Assembly (NCBI GenBank): GCA_030248225.1 | Contig: JASANE010001558.1 | Span: 1 to 64,000 of the forward strand | Reading direction: 5' to 3' | From: Trileptium ribeirensis | Lineage: Eukaryota; Nematoda; Enoplea; Enoplida; Thoracostomopsidae | DNA: 64,000 nucleotides | Shown: one piece after another, positions 11,226 to 23,149 of the stretch | Layout: each line of letters starts with the position of its first letter | How positions within the stretch are numbered: the stretch's first letter is position 1 | The notes under the pieces: model-generated | The model's database searches: none | Seen by the model: the letters and a program-made list of their open reading frames with translations, nothing else | What the model was told of the DNA's origin: nothing | Made by a program: the position numbers and the translations under genes

Positions 11226-12345
11226 CAGGCGGTAACCGGAATTCCGGTTCCGGTTCCGGTTCCGGCGAAAATCGTGTTCCGGTTGCAGTTCCGGCAAAGG
11301 GCAAAAACCATACCGGAATCGGAATTCCGGTTTAAAATTTTCCACTTTTTTGCATCATTTGTGATCCAAACAATATATATTATACAATGATCAAGCTAAA
11401 AATACAACTAGGCAAAAGAAAAGATTAACTAAGCAATTTAACTTTTGAAATGTAAGAAGGGCACATAATTTCAGTTGGAATTTTTCATAATAACCTGCAG
11501 GAGTTTGTTAACAAATCAAAGCCACGTCGATGCTTGTAGCAGCTATTTTACACATCCAGAAGCCTGTGGAGTACCTTTCAATCAAACCGGTCCAACGCGG
11601 TAACAGAGTATGGCTTACGCAGAGGTACTTAGGGTATGCTTGGCTAACCTAAATTGCTTCAAGAACCCGCCAATGCGCTTGTAAACTTGGTAAATCAGTC
11701 TAAATTGAAGTAAACTAACGTTATCTGCAGCGCAGCTAGAAACTGCTTTCTTGGCAATGAACTGTATTTATTGAAACTGTGCAAGCAGCATCACAGTGTG
11801 TCTCATTTATAGCATTCTGATCAGAAAGTTATCATCATTATCATCTAACTTACGGGCACTAGCCTAAACAGTGTCCCTGACCACTGATCAGAAAATTACC
11901 TTCTAGCTATTATTTTCTCTTAGAATCATATAAACCAAAAATTTCAAGTTTCCTACAGAAGAACATGTAACAAACGTATATATGTGTAGTAAAGGAAGGC
12001 GACTGGAGACAGAGCGAAAGTGTGCATTCTACGCTCCAAGCTTTGTAAGCATATTCGATTTGACGCAGTATACGCAATGGTGTATAGTGTAAGGCATTTT
12101 TTTGCTCTGGGTGTCCAAAAATCGACATATTTGATCAATAAATAAACATTATTAGCTTCCTCAGTGTCTTTAAAGTTTCGGAATATTGCCCCGCAATACA
12201 TTAAGTTTAATGTAAGTTATTTTCAATGCATTTTAAATCCACTATACCTTGATTTCTTCCTTCATCTGTTTTACTATATATAAATTTCGAAGACCAAGTT
12301 CCGGTTCCGGATACGGTTTAAATGGACGGTTCCGGTTATTCCCAG
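11226..12345. mobile_element. hAT-like nonautonomous element, family A, copy 1
   Basis: The ends are inverted: CAGGCGGTAACCGGAATTCC on the left and CCGGTTATTCCCAG on the right. The subterminal zones are rich in GGTTCCGG. Flanking 8-bp sequences ATGTGTAT (11218-11225) and ATATGTAT (12346-12353) differ at one position, as expected of an aged target-site duplication. Element length is about 1.1 kb and no transposase frame is present. CAGGG-type ends with 8-bp duplications are typical of the hAT superfamily; the assignment is inference from structure. It lies in NDUFAF5 intron 1, 28 bp from the exon 1 donor. Confidence 0.85.
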
Positions 12346-12373
12346 ATATGTATATATCCCTAAATTTATTTAC

Positions 12374-12688
12374 CCTAAAAATGTGCGGCGCAATATGTCC
12401 TTTTCCACATCCTAGATCAACGGCTACATCGAAAAAGCGCTTAATGTCGTAAACGCGATCGGCTACACGATATCCAACCTCGGCCTTAACATAGTCAAAT
12501 ATATCCGACGAACCGTGTAACAACGCGGACCGATTACGCTGTATACGTTTCGTTCGGCGATCGAATACTTCAAGGCCAGCGCCACGTTGTTGTCGGCTTG
12601 AACTACTGGCTGTTGCCGCTTGCCGACAATTATATACTTGATGCGACCTGCTTGGTACGCGGCAAAATTTTGCATGAATTTTAATCAT
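12374..12688 (-). CDS. NDUFAF5: NDUFAF5 exon 1 (mitochondrial complex I assembly factor, N-terminal part)
   Basis: This exon encodes the N-terminus of NDUFAF5, the SAM-dependent methyltransferase-fold protein of the mitochondrial matrix that hydroxylates an arginine of complex I subunit NDUFS7. The translation begins MIKIHAKFCRV, a basic, Ser-rich presequence that fits mitochondrial import. It then reads VFDRRTKRIQRNRSA, FDYVKAEVGYRVADRVYDI and VAVDLGCGKGHIA, matching the conserved start of the family; DLGCGKGH is the SAM-binding motif I. I chose the ATG at 12686-12688 because the frame further upstream opens only with TTG. The exon ends at a GTAAAT donor just below 12374, in phase 0 after HIFR. 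The gene continues to lower coordinates. The protein identification is strong; the exact start is moderately certain. Confidence 0.88.
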
Positions 12689-12740
12689 TATTAACAAACA
12701 AAGTTCTAAATTCAAAACTATTTGTTATATATTTCCACAA

Positions 12741-12905
12741 ATCCAAAACGAATCCTTGAACAGTATCACAACATTCGAACCACTACATTATTACTCACGC
12801 TGAATAATACAATCGTAGCTTATCCAAAACGAATCCTTGAACAGTATCACAACATAATTCGAACCACTACATTGTTACTCACGCTGAATAATGCAATCGT
12901 AGCTT
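12741..12905. repeat. 81-84-bp tandem duplication upstream of NDUFAF5
   Basis: Two nearly identical units begin ATCCAAAACGAATCCTTGAA at 12741 and 12822. The second carries a 3-bp insertion. The pair ends about 53 bp upstream of the NDUFAF5 start codon, so it probably lies in the promoter or 5' untranslated region. Confidence 0.85.
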
Positions 12906-14140
12906 ATTCCTTCATTTCTCTGGTTGGTTATTTCCAACATTTATTCCCACGATAAGACAAAATTTGTTTCTGCTTGACAATTTTTGATGTAATCAAAAGT
13001 TCTTCGTTCCGCTGTGCAAAACTTTGATGTCGCTTGATAAAAGTACAAAACTCGGGTCATTGCCGCTGTAGCTGGGAGTTGTGTAAACAAGACAACTATC
13101 TCGTAACCAGCTCAACCGGCTCATACGACAGAGAAACGCTATCGACAGAAAGGAATTCATCCAAACGGATGGAAAAGCATATACGTATAAATGCGGAGTT
13201 CTGACAATGTAAGTCTTCCTGGTCAAAATGTGCCTCAAATGGTCAAGGCTTAAGGGTCACACTTTAGGATATCTATACGACTATCTATTTTTCGCGACTT
13301 ATATGGTGAGGTAGATTCTTCGAAGCAAGGGACAAATTGGCAATGAAAATTTGCCGCCCGAACAGGAGGTGACCTTGCCGCGAACCAGGGGCGGGGTAAC
13401 TATGGGGGGGTGTGTGTGAGTGCTCCCCACACTAGCGAGATGCCAGCAAGAGTAAACCTTTGCATAGCACCACTCTGTTGTGAAGCAATACCGCGGGTCG
13501 CTATGGATCAAATACGGTCCCAGTTTCACAAAACATCATGTTTTGCTATAACATGTTATTGCGCGGCACAAGCACCACGCCATCCTTATGTAGGTTTGCG
13601 AGTACGCTCAATACAACGGTATTGCCGTCGGGGGCCTATGGTTGCTGTATGATGTTGTTCCAGTGGGATATGGGGTGTTTTCGGGTTTTCCGACCTCCTC
13701 TCACATAAAGCATTCTTGCTTCTATAGCACGTTAATGCAGGGTGCGAGCGTCAAAACTTTCCTATATAGGTTTTCAAGCACGCTGAGTACGAGTGTATTG
13801 CCACCGGAGAGCTGTTGTTGTTGTTGTTGTATCTACAGTACCTCGAGGATAGCATGGAATATTTCTTAGCCGCCATGCTCACCCGTTTTTCACTCGCTTG
13901 CGAGATACTACTAGTCACAAAAGTTGTGAAATAAAACGTGTGACAGCAGATATGTTGCATATAACCAGAGCAAAACGATGTCGTTTGCACGGAAGCAAAG
14001 TAAGTTTATTATACTACAAATACAATTTAGATGATTAATTAGGGAAAATTAGAACATAAGGATTTTCTAATTTTAGATAAGATAAAAATTAGATAATTTT
14101 AGAAAATTAACTCACTGAATTTTAAAACCTGAAGAAAATC
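12906..14140. other. No gene recognised; short internal repeats
   Basis: Two diverged ~160-bp segments (about 13490-13650 and 13665-13825) resemble each other around (G/C)AAGCAC-ACGCT-AGTACxxxTGTATTGCC. A (TTG) run lies at about 13813. The interval ends in AT-rich sequence leading into the heptad-coding repeat. No protein is supported. Confidence 0.4.
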
Positions 14141-14149
14141 TAAAAATTG

Positions 14150-14600
14150 AAGTGTGTTTGGTTTGCACTGATTCGTCCTTTATTTGCACAGAATTGGTAT
14201 TAGTTTGTCTCGAATTGGTTTTGGTTTGCATCGAATTAATCTCGGTTTACATTGAACTGGTCTCAGTTTGTATCGAATCGAATTTGATTTGCGCCGATTT
14301 CATTTTGATTTGCGCCGAATTGATCTTGATTTACATCAAATTGGATTTGGTTTAAGTTGTATCGTGTTTGGTTTGCATCGCTTCGTTCTTTGTTTGCACC
14401 GAGTTGGTCTTCATTTGCACCGAGTCGTATTTGGTATGCGCCAGTTCGTTCATTTACACTGAATTGACTTTGGTTTACATCTAATTGTTCTCAGTTTACA
14501 TCGGATCGTGTTTGGTATACACCGATTGTTTCTTGGTTTGCACTAATTTGGTCTTGATTTACATCGAGTCGGTTTGCGCCAAACTGAATTAGATTTTCGC
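14150..14600 (-). repeat. 21-bp tandem repeat encoding heptapeptides
   Basis: About 20 diverged copies of a 21-bp unit (plus-strand type TTTGCATCGAATTGGTCTTGG) run head to tail. On the minus strand the unit encodes a seven-residue repeat of the form N-Q-x-Q-hydrophobic-(G/S)-(A/V), seen as NQDQISA and NQETIGV. Several units carry TGA or TAA where CAA would be expected, so the tract is decayed. It continues into the minus-strand frame at 14491-14724 and belongs to the gag-like internal region to its right. Confidence 0.75.
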
Positions 14601-15460
14601 CGATTGATTGTTTGCCTTTGTTACTCGTACTCGTTTGCTGTTGTTCTTGTACTTTTTGAATTTCAATTGTGATCCGTTCTACTATACCGCCTGTTATTTG
14701 ATCACCGATTGTTGTTATTGTCATTTGTACTTACTCCGATTCTTTGTCGTTGCTCGGGGACATATTCGGTTGGCCCAAACCGTATTGTTTGCCTTGTATT
14801 ATAATTTTTGATCGTTAATTATATTGATATTGCTCCATTGTTCGGGATCGATTTTGTTGGATTTCGTGATTTTGTTAAATTGGGGTTCTTCTTTCTTGCG
14901 TGGTACTTTGCAACTTCTTTCTCGGTTACGCCGGAGGAATCTCTGGTTCGTCTTGATCCCAACTTTGGCATACTTGTTAGATTTCCTTTGTCAGAGTCAT
15001 ATGTTTCTTCATAAATTATAGTTATCTTTCTTTTTGTTGCTACAATATTTGCATCGCTTGCAAGATTTCTTTTTATGGGCCTTCTGTTGTTGCAAATAAT
15101 TTGTCAATGCTGGCTTCTTCATGAAGCATTTGGGTATACGTTTCTTACAAGCTTTTATAGTTACTTGTTGCTCTTGTCTTTTTGGTTCAGGCTTACATGG
15201 ATCAAATTCTTTGATCGTTAACTCTAATTGGTTCGTTGTGCTTGGGTTGTTGTCATTTCTCTTGCTTTTACGCTTAATATTGGTTGGACGTTCTTTGGCT
15301 TTATTGTCGGGTCTTTATGCGCAGTTGCACCAGGTGGTGTTCTTTGAAGCGGTATTAAATTACTTTTTAAATTTTGAGAAGGCTTGCGTAAAACGTCCTG
15401 GTTATGAGGTTTACTAATTCCTATTGCGGTATAAATAATTTCTATTACTACTGTTCCCAC
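14491..15460 (-). pseudogene. Decayed gag-like reading frames (element X0)
   Basis: The minus strand has broken frames of Gln/Asn/Lys-rich protein. They include the heptad repeats, ITIEIQKVQEQQQTSTSNKG, and near 15025-15125 a basic Cys cluster reading KKKSCKRCKYCSNKKKDN. There is no intact frame and no reverse transcriptase or protease motif. The position immediately left of LTR-like block A and the minus-strand coding match the layout of elements X1 and X2. The gag-like label is inferred from composition and position. Confidence 0.4.
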
Positions 15461-15484
15461 TTTTACAAGACACCGTGGTCAGCA

Positions 15485-16554
15485 TGTTATATTTTTATGT
15501 TTTGAATGGGGGTAGGTATAGTGGGTTATTTTTTACGACGGCTATCGGGAATTAAAAAGGGAAGGGATTCGTCACCGAAGAATGTGGCGTTCGAGGTACG
15601 GCCAGTAGAATGCCACTGGGGAACGAAGTGGTTCGTATTCGTTTGCATGTGCCTATTCTCTTCGAAGCGATGCGATTCCTTAGCGTGTTGCGGCGTGACT
15701 AGCTCTACTCACTCTTGGCTTAGCTAGTTGATAACCAAAGCCGCAAATCAAAACGTTTATTTAAAATATTAAAGTACTAACAAAGCACCGTTCTTTAGTA
15801 GTACCGGTACTTGTTTTTTCCATACTTAGGCCACTGAATTTCCACTTAGCAAATTCTTTGTGACTAGGCGCTCAAGCACAATTGTGGCTGACCGTTCGGT
15901 TTTATTTAGTAAGGTTTAGGTTATTTGTTTCTCTAGTACTAGCCTTGTGAGGTGATACAGTGCCCCCGGTGGCTGCCATCTGTACGACTAATTGAGTACC
16001 TCAACCTACACCTTAGATTTACGCTAATACGAGACCTTATTTAAATCAGTAGCCCCCGTTGGCTGGCGTATTGCGTTAGATTTACGTGATACCGGTTAAT
16101 TTTTAGGCTAGCTATTAGTTTACTAAAGCCTCTTTCCAGGTTTATACAAGTGCCCCCGGTCGACTACTATCCAGTTATTCTCTCAATCTTCTGGCCCACG
16201 GTTGGCTGGCCAAAGGTCGTTATAAGGGATAAAAGTTATATACTATTACTAACAAGAAATACCTAGTACGTTATCACCCCTGATAACAGTTATATAATTA
16301 GTCTATGATTTTATTTGAGAATTTAGTATTAATAAGTTTAGTGTTGATTAGAAATTAATATACGTATTTGTGAAGTCCAGACAAAGAACACTACGATATT
16401 TAACCGAAATCATAAAACTATAAGCCAAAAATTATGATCTATCGGTATGTCGAGACCACGTGCAATTCTTTGGCGCTTAATTTCTAAGTACCGTATAACA
16501 ACCCATAAAACCATTTAAACCCAAAGAAGGCGTGTCGGAACTAAATTCCTAACA
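15485..16554. mobile_element. LTR-like block A (internally deleted)
   Basis: It begins TGTTATATTTTTATGTTTTG and ends CCTAACA, so it has TG...CA ends. It carries the block landmarks in order: GGGGGTAGG, GACGGCTATCGG, GGGATTCGTCACCGAAGAA, CCAGTAGAATGCC, several CCCCCGGTGGCTGCC-type cores, and CAATTCTTTG. At 1.07 kb it is shorter than blocks B, C and E. Orientation is uncertain because neighbouring coding lies on the minus strand. Confidence 0.55.
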
Positions 16555-16577
16555 TTCACAGTCTAGCCAGAGCACTG

Positions 16578-18373
16578 TGTTATATTTTATGTTTTCAAGA
16601 GGAGTAAGGGTGGATGGGGAATTTCTTATGACGGCTATCAGATATAAAAAATGGGACGAGATTCGTCATCGAAAGAAAGCTTATGACACACGTCTTTTAC
16701 TTTTCGTGATAGGTACCTGTTATCTTTCGCGTTGCGTCGTGGCTACTCCGAAGCACTCTCGGTTTAAATATACACGAAACCAACAGCGTAGCGAAGATAT
16801 TTTATTACAAAATAAGATAAAACGTTAAGGCACAATTCTTAGGTGTTAAACCCGTAAGCTCTCCTTGAGGCACAGTTCTTTTAGCACCTTTAGTGCAAAA
16901 TCGCGCCTTATATATACACCGATAATATTCACTTTACTTAAAGATTATTACTCTTTTGGCTCTAGCGCACTCCGTTAATTCGCGACTAACTTCTATTAGC
17001 GTTAAGGTTAGGTTATGTACTATTATATAACTTTTCTTGTGAGGTTGGTACAATCGCCACCAAATGGCTGACAATGCACGAGTAATTGAGTACTTCGCCC
17101 TGGGTCCTTAGATTTACGCTAATACTATTCTTATTTGATCCAATTGCCCTCGAATGGCTGACAACTGCGTTACGGTTTGAGTGATGACTAGTGAGTTAAC
17201 GTTTGCTATTACGTTACTAAAGCTCTTGTGAGTTGATACAGTTAAACACCAAAATGGCTGATCAACTGTAGGGTTATTTAAATATATACCTTAGTCTGAG
17301 GCTTAGAATTATGCTACTACGTGTCGGTTATGTTGAACAAACCAATTCGAATGGCTGACAGACTACGTTATTTAAAACTGTATAGTAGCGGTCGGCTACT
17401 ATTCAGTTGGAATTTTGCTCAATCCCTAGGCCCCCGAATGGCTAGCTGTTTCTCGAGATGGTTTTCCAAATCCACACCCCTTACTCGCCCGGTCTTCTCA
17501 AAACTAACGCTTCTTGTTGAGCCGCCCCGGATGGCTGCCGCACCCAACAAGTCGCGATACTTGAAACAAGCCCACTTGATAATTCGCACCCCAATAACAC
17601 TCACTCGACACTTTAGGCCGAAGTTTTAAAATATTACTACCTGTTAGCAGAATCTAATACGTCACCACTCCCAGTACGATTACTAATAAGAAACTAATAT
17701 TACTAGAATTAGTTATTATTTTGATTAACAATACCTACAACCAGTGCCAGATGAAGGCAACAGTACATATATGAACTACTTCTCTAACCGTAAACATCGA
17801 AGCGGACGGGAAATCACAGACAATATACGCGCCTTTATAGCTCCCTAAGCAATTCTTTGCATCTTTATCAGTGATAACCAGAAAAATAGATGTATACCAA
17901 AAAAGTCACTGTCCTAATTCAAACGCCATTTCGAAACTTTGTATCACTTGCCAATAACCGAGAACAGTCTGCCGATACAATATACACTAAGGTACCACTC
18001 TCGAGGGTAGCTATGTAAGCTGTCGGACAGTTAGTTACACACAATATAAATAAAGCGCAATTCTTTGCGCAACAACCCAATCGAAACTTCACACGGCCGA
18101 ACAGAAAAGATCAACCAAAATTAAAACTAGAAAAGTCTTAAGTACACGTTAGCTAACTAAGCAAAGAAAAGAAAAATATGAAAATCAGTTAGAAACGAAC
18201 AAAATCAAAACAAAATCCAAGATTTAGAAACTTATGGCTTAGGGACCATATATAAAAATTAAAATTTTGAAAAACCCAATTTTTGGTTTCGGATGGGGTT
18301 TTGGTTTATTTTTAGGTTTTTTGGGTGGGTTTGGGCCCTGGAACTCCCTTTGTAGCCTGGAAAACCCCCGACA
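16578..18373. mobile_element. LTR-like block B
   Basis: About 1.8 kb, beginning TGTTATATTTTATGTTTTC and ending GGAAAACCCCCGACA. Flanking bases are CACTG on the left and CACTC on the right, a possible 5-bp target duplication with one mismatch. It contains at least five cores of the type CCCGAATGGCTGAC at roughly 90-bp spacing, and hairpins at 17849-17860 and 18055-18070. Its G/T-rich tail (GGTTTCGGATGGGGTTTTGG) is shared with B', C and the inverted fragment at 30287. Confidence 0.55.
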
Positions 18374-18399
18374 CACTCGACATACCTGACGCAATATTA

Positions 18400-18835
18400 A
18401 AACTAACTACCACTATATGGTAGCTATGTATATAATCCAAGATCAACAAACATAAAATAAATCAAAAACTCCTCGTAATTCTTTACGCTAGCTAAAATAT
18501 TAAACTTGAAACAATAAAGCCGGTGCAATCGTAATTCTTTTATGCTATTAGTGTGCGACCGTACTCCACGACGAAAAGCGAAAGACTGACCGAAAACAGC
18601 TAACAATATGTTAGCTAATTAAATAAATAATTGTAAAATTGCGCAAATTAGCTGCAACAAAAACAACCAAAATTAACAAAATTTATGATTTTAGGAATTG
18701 TTGAGATGGAAACCATATAAAATTAAGATCAAACCCGAAATTTTAGTTTTGGATGGGGTTTTGGGTTGTTTTTAGGGTGGTTGGGTGAGTTTGGGTACCG
18801 AAATCCCTTGCGTAGCCTATTGAACTCCTTTTACA
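18400..18835. mobile_element. LTR-like block B' (right-end fragment)
   Basis: Repeats the right third of block B: CTCGTAATTCTTTACGC hairpin at 18474-18487, tGTTAGCTAATTA-like sequence, TTTTGGATGGGGTTTTGGGT and a CCTATTGAACTCC end. The left part is missing, so it is truncated and fused to block C. Confidence 0.55.
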
Positions 18836-20764
18836 TTTTACGACTTTAAGAGGGGAAGGGGTTGGATTGAGATTTTTCCTTATGTCGGCTATCGGTTATT
18901 AAAAGGGAACGGGATTCGTCACCGAAGGATTGTGCGGTTCGAGGTGTAGCCAGTAGAATGCCGGTGGGACGCTTAGTACGGCGCGCGTCTTTCTTTCATG
19001 AGCGGTTCTAGTGCTTTATCTTTTGCGTAGCTGCGTGCGACGTGCTCATTGCTCGAATTTCAGACAATTGGGCAACAGACACAAATATAGAACGTTTATT
19101 ACGAAATGATAAAATATTAGGCACTGATAACACCGTGACCGCTTTTGGTAATTTTCTTAGTATCCGTATTCGATTATGTGCTTTCTCGATGCTCGTTTGA
19201 AGTCTCGTACCGTTATTTGGTACCGTATTTTTGCTTACTCTAGCTCCGCACTAGCACTTCCATTACAGTTAGCAGAGCTCTTACTGCCAAAACCGAGGTA
19301 CTTTCTATAGCACCGCACTCTTTTTAGCTCACACTGACTCTTCACCAGACAATCTAACACCGTATGGCTTTACCCTTGCACAGTCTGACACTGGATCTGC
19401 ACAGTCTGACTCGTATCTTTCGCACACTTAGGCCACTAATTCGGTAAGCTTGACGATTCCTATCTAGTACTTTAACCGTTAATTTTATTTAAAGCTAACA
19501 AGTATGGACCTAGTCCTTAACCCTAAGTTATACCAACTAATGTTTGAAGGTTATACTTGAGCGATAGGGGTTACGATTTATATATGTTATTTGTTACTTT
19601 TCTAAAGCCCTTATGGTTGACACAATAACGCCGGACGGTAGCCACTGTGCGCTATTCTGAGTACCTGAATCTAAGCCTTAGAATTACCCTAATAATGCCA
19701 GTCATGTTTAGCAGGGGATGCCAACCACGTTATTAAAACTGTACAGTAGCGGTCGACTACTATGCAGTTGAAGTTTCTCACTACTGGCCTTGATTATTTG
19801 ACCTTGGGGTGTTTAGGAGTAGGAATCTCGCTAGGTGGTTATTAGAATCCTCACTCCTTACTCAACCGGTCTACTCAAAAATAATGCGTTCCACATAATG
19901 ACGCCGGACGGTAGCCACTGACGTGTTAGCACTACTAGTTTTATTCGAGTCCCACATACACTCTCACCTGGGTCACCACTCACTCGACGCTGGGCCGAAA
20001 TTTGTAAAGTAATACTAGCCCTAGTGTCATACTACTACCTATCGCTCCTATTATTCTTATCGCCACTTGCTCACGATTTATAAGGAAAGTTAATATTATT
20101 AAGTAAATTAATACTGAAAATAGGAGTACTTATTTGTGCCGCTACTCTCAGTTCTTCCCTTGCACTAGACAAGTTTTCACTCTAATCTGAAACAGTCAAG
20201 CAATAACTCTTCGCATTCTTTGCGCTCAAGCAACAAAACCACTGTGCCAAAGGCTAATCCAAGGAAACCCGAGTGAAAACTTGTCCACTGGGCTAAGGGC
20301 TGAGTATAAGCACCTTTCCAGTTGGACAGCTGTAGTACTATATCCGACAAGAATACCTCAATACTCTCCTTCAGCACGCACAAGGTTTTTGATGCCACAT
20401 AAAGCCATGATAAAACGAAAACCGAAAACAATACAATAGCTAAGTAACTAATCGCATAAAAACAGTAAAACAACCAAATCCAGTTAATTCAAATTCTTCT
20501 AGAAGCAGGTCCTGCATTCACCGAAATCTAGACCAAGACTCAACTAGAATGAGAACTGAAAGTAATCTTAGACATATGTAGCTAATAAGTAAAACTAATG
20601 GAAAAATATGCAAACTGGGACAGAAAAAGCAGTAAGTTTTAAATTTTTAGAATTTTGACAAATCAAACTTTTGGGGGAGCGGTAAATAGATATTTTACTG
20701 AAAAATAACAGTAATTGGGATTTCAGCCCCGGGAACCCCTTGGTAGCCTACTAATTCCCCGACA
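18836..20764. mobile_element. LTR-like block C
   Basis: About 1.9 kb. The stretch at 18905-19015 (GGGATTCGTCACCGAAGGAT, CCAGTAGAATGCCGGTGGGA, GCGCGCGTCTTTCTTT) is nearly identical to 25388-25485 in block D. Two GCACAGTCTGAC motifs, two GCCGGACGGTAGCCACTG cores (19630, 19902) and the hairpin at 20212-20224 follow, and the block ends CTAATTCCCCGACA. Immediately right is TCTCTGGTTGTCGGCTTAG, which could be a tRNA primer-binding site if the element reads rightward, but the coding evidence points leftward. Confidence 0.55.
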
Positions 20765-21665
20765 TCTCTGGTTGTCGGCTTAGCATCCACCATTGATGTT
20801 ATTCTTTATACTTTTTCGTACCTTTGCCGTAACCAGTTTTTTATTCTTTAACACCTTTCACCCCCTTCGCCAGGCATGCGTCTTCCACTGACGATACTGT
20901 TCCCGTTTTTTTTTCATTTACCGGTCCCCGTTACCTTCCCGATTTGTTTCTTTCAATACCGTCCTAATTTATGTCTTCTTTTGATTTCCACCCCTATTTA
21001 TTCGTTCTTCTTTCGTTATCATCGGTTGTTTTCGGACTTGCGGTCTACCCCCCGACATTTTTAAAACTCAAAAGTCTGAAATATATAAAACATGATTAGT
21101 ACAAATACAAGTTAATAACATACGATTATTAATAACAGCACAACACTTTTTGAGCACTATTTTTGTTTGGCACAGTTTTATGGCTTCTTCTTTTTAGTCG
21201 GAACTAGGCAGTATTTTTGGCTGGAATAATTAGGGCAAAAATTATTACTATTATTATATAGTATTTGTATAGTCATAACAGGATCCGTCGCTAAATGATC
21301 GTCTCTATCGCACGGAAGATTGAGATTCATTTGTTGAAATCACTATGGTTTCTTTAGGTCGACGGATCTCGGCGTCGTTGGGCATATTGTAACCGGTTCG
21401 TATTGTCCGGTCCTTTGTTCGTTGTCGCTCGATAACACCCAATTCTTTCGGTTCCGCCGATTGATTGGGTTCCATTGCTTTTCCATTTCGATTCTTTGTT
21501 CCGTTCCATCGTCGTTGTTCCCGTTCCGTTATCCATTGTTGTTTGTCGGTTCATCCGGGTTCCCATCTTATTGATCATTTTTCGGTCAGCACGAGTTCTG
21601 AGGTTCCCAGCACTCCCGGACGGGTAGTAACCGGTCCTCTCTTCCCTGTTTATTTGCCTTCCTGA

Positions 21666-22121
21666 TCAACTAAGATTTGGCGAGGAAGCGACGCCCGGAC
21701 GGATCGCCACCTCCTCCACTTTCCGCATCGTTATAGTTGTTCTATCCACGCTGTCGATTTTGCGTATCCAGGGATTGTTGTTGGGCCGCGTGGATTCATT
21801 GTAAGATTTGTTTTTTCTGCTTCCTATGAACCAACGAACTTTTCTTTTCGCTTGTTTGAATTCTTCCTCCGTAATTATTTTCATGTTCTGGGTTCCTCCT
21901 TTGATGTGTCCAAAAACTATTCCATTGTTAACCCACATTTCACCTTCCTGGAATACTAGTCTTGTTATCCTTCCCAGTACGTCCACACCGTCTACTCTTT
22001 GTTTTGGTGCCGTTCGTGATGTGATGTATTCCATTTGCTTGTTGATAATTTCGGCATAATCGGGTGCGATCGCCATCACTTCTGGTAGGTTTTGTACTTG
22101 TTCCATTTTGTTCTGAAACAT
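21666..22121 (-). pseudogene. X1 C-terminal segment
   Basis: A 151-codon frame beginning MFQNKMEQVQNLPEVMAIAP and containing ITRLVFQEGEMWVNNGIVFG, FIGSRKNKSYNES and NNNPWIRK. The PEVMAIAPDYAEI part matches PEIMAITLDYADI of element X2, in which it is in frame with the MCYFE segment; in X1 the two are in different phases. The function is unknown. Confidence 0.5.
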
Positions 22122-22192
22122 TCCCGTGATCCGTTCTTCGATATTATTTACGTATTGTCGGACTACCTGGCGGTATTCTTATCCCGTGATCT

Positions 22193-22399
22193 TTAGTGTG
22201 TTCGGCATTTTATTCGAATTTTTGCTTCTTGATCCCGTAATACTGTCAGCATTTGCGCTATTGTTCTTTCTACACTCCAATCTTCTTGTCTAAAGATTTC
22301 GCTCCATTTAATCTGTACTTCGTTTAAGGTTTTCTCCATCACCACTTCTGGTATGATCTCGACTTGTGGAGTGTTGATCTGTATCTCGAAGTAGCACAA
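22193..22399 (-). pseudogene. X1 conserved segment MCYFE
   Basis: The frame starts MCYFEIQINTPQVEIIPEVV and continues MEKTLNEVQIKWSEIF. It is clearly homologous to 34332-34715 (MCYFETQIYTSQIEIMPERY), including the downstream EAKIR-KCR motif. Conservation of this segment between two otherwise decayed copies suggests it was under protein-level constraint when the element was active. Confidence 0.55.
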
Positions 22400-22657
22400 T
22401 TCGCTCCAGAGTTGATATCCTTGTATCGGTAGTTCTTCCGTAAGTATTTATTTCCATTGAAATACTTCTTCACATGAAATTTATCTGGTATGTCGTGTGG
22501 TGTTTTGGAAAGTCCGTGCTGACCGCTATATCTCATCGACACTCGAATCTTTGGGTGATTGGTTCTTTTCCCACTGGTCCGGCTCGAGTTTGTCCCGGTG
22601 TTGCTTTCAATTCTTTGATCGTTTCCTGCAACTCTTTATTCCGTTCTTCTTTCGTAG

Positions 22658-23149
22658 TCACCGGGTTTGGATTTCCACTATTTCTTCTTGTGCCGATGTT
22701 ACTTCTTCGCTAGCCTCTTGTAGTTGCCTTTGAATGTTATTCCTTGCTCGTTCTTGAGCTTCTTCGCGTTGTCTTGACAAATCAAGTAGTCCTTCGGCGT
22801 TCTGTAATTCAATCGTCTTTACTTGGAGGGCTTGTTCTTTTTCTATGATCTCTCGATCCATTTTAGCCACCTGATATTGACTTTGATCGAGCGCATCCGA
22901 CCATTCCCGATTCGTTTCGTCTTTTTCCTGGATTTCTTTTTGTAGTTCTTTATTCGTGCCAGCGATTGTTCTGTGAGTCAGTGGAGTTGTGGTTATTGCT
23001 TTTCCGGATCTATTACTTCCATTTGCTTGTGCTGCATTGGCGCAATTTCTTGATCCCTCTTTTCTAACTTTTGTTTCAGCCATTTCCACTGCTCTTTGAA
23101 CGTTCTGGCTTCTTTTGTATGGGCTTCTTGTACTTTTTAAGCTTTCCAT
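22658..23149 (-). pseudogene. X1 coiled-coil segment
   Basis: A 163-codon frame contains a long coiled coil: KELQKEIQEKDETNREWSDA, YQVAKMDREIIEKEQALQVK and LLDLSRQREEAQERARNNI, with Leu/Ile at heptad-like positions. The last part matches 34846-35136 in element X2 (ELSQQREKAQEKAKKNI), which shows the two elements are paralogous. The frame does not join cleanly to its neighbours. Confidence 0.55.

Noticed and set aside
12689..12715. NDUFAF5 start at 12715
   Set aside because: The first codon there is TTG; the first ATG in frame is at 12686-12688.
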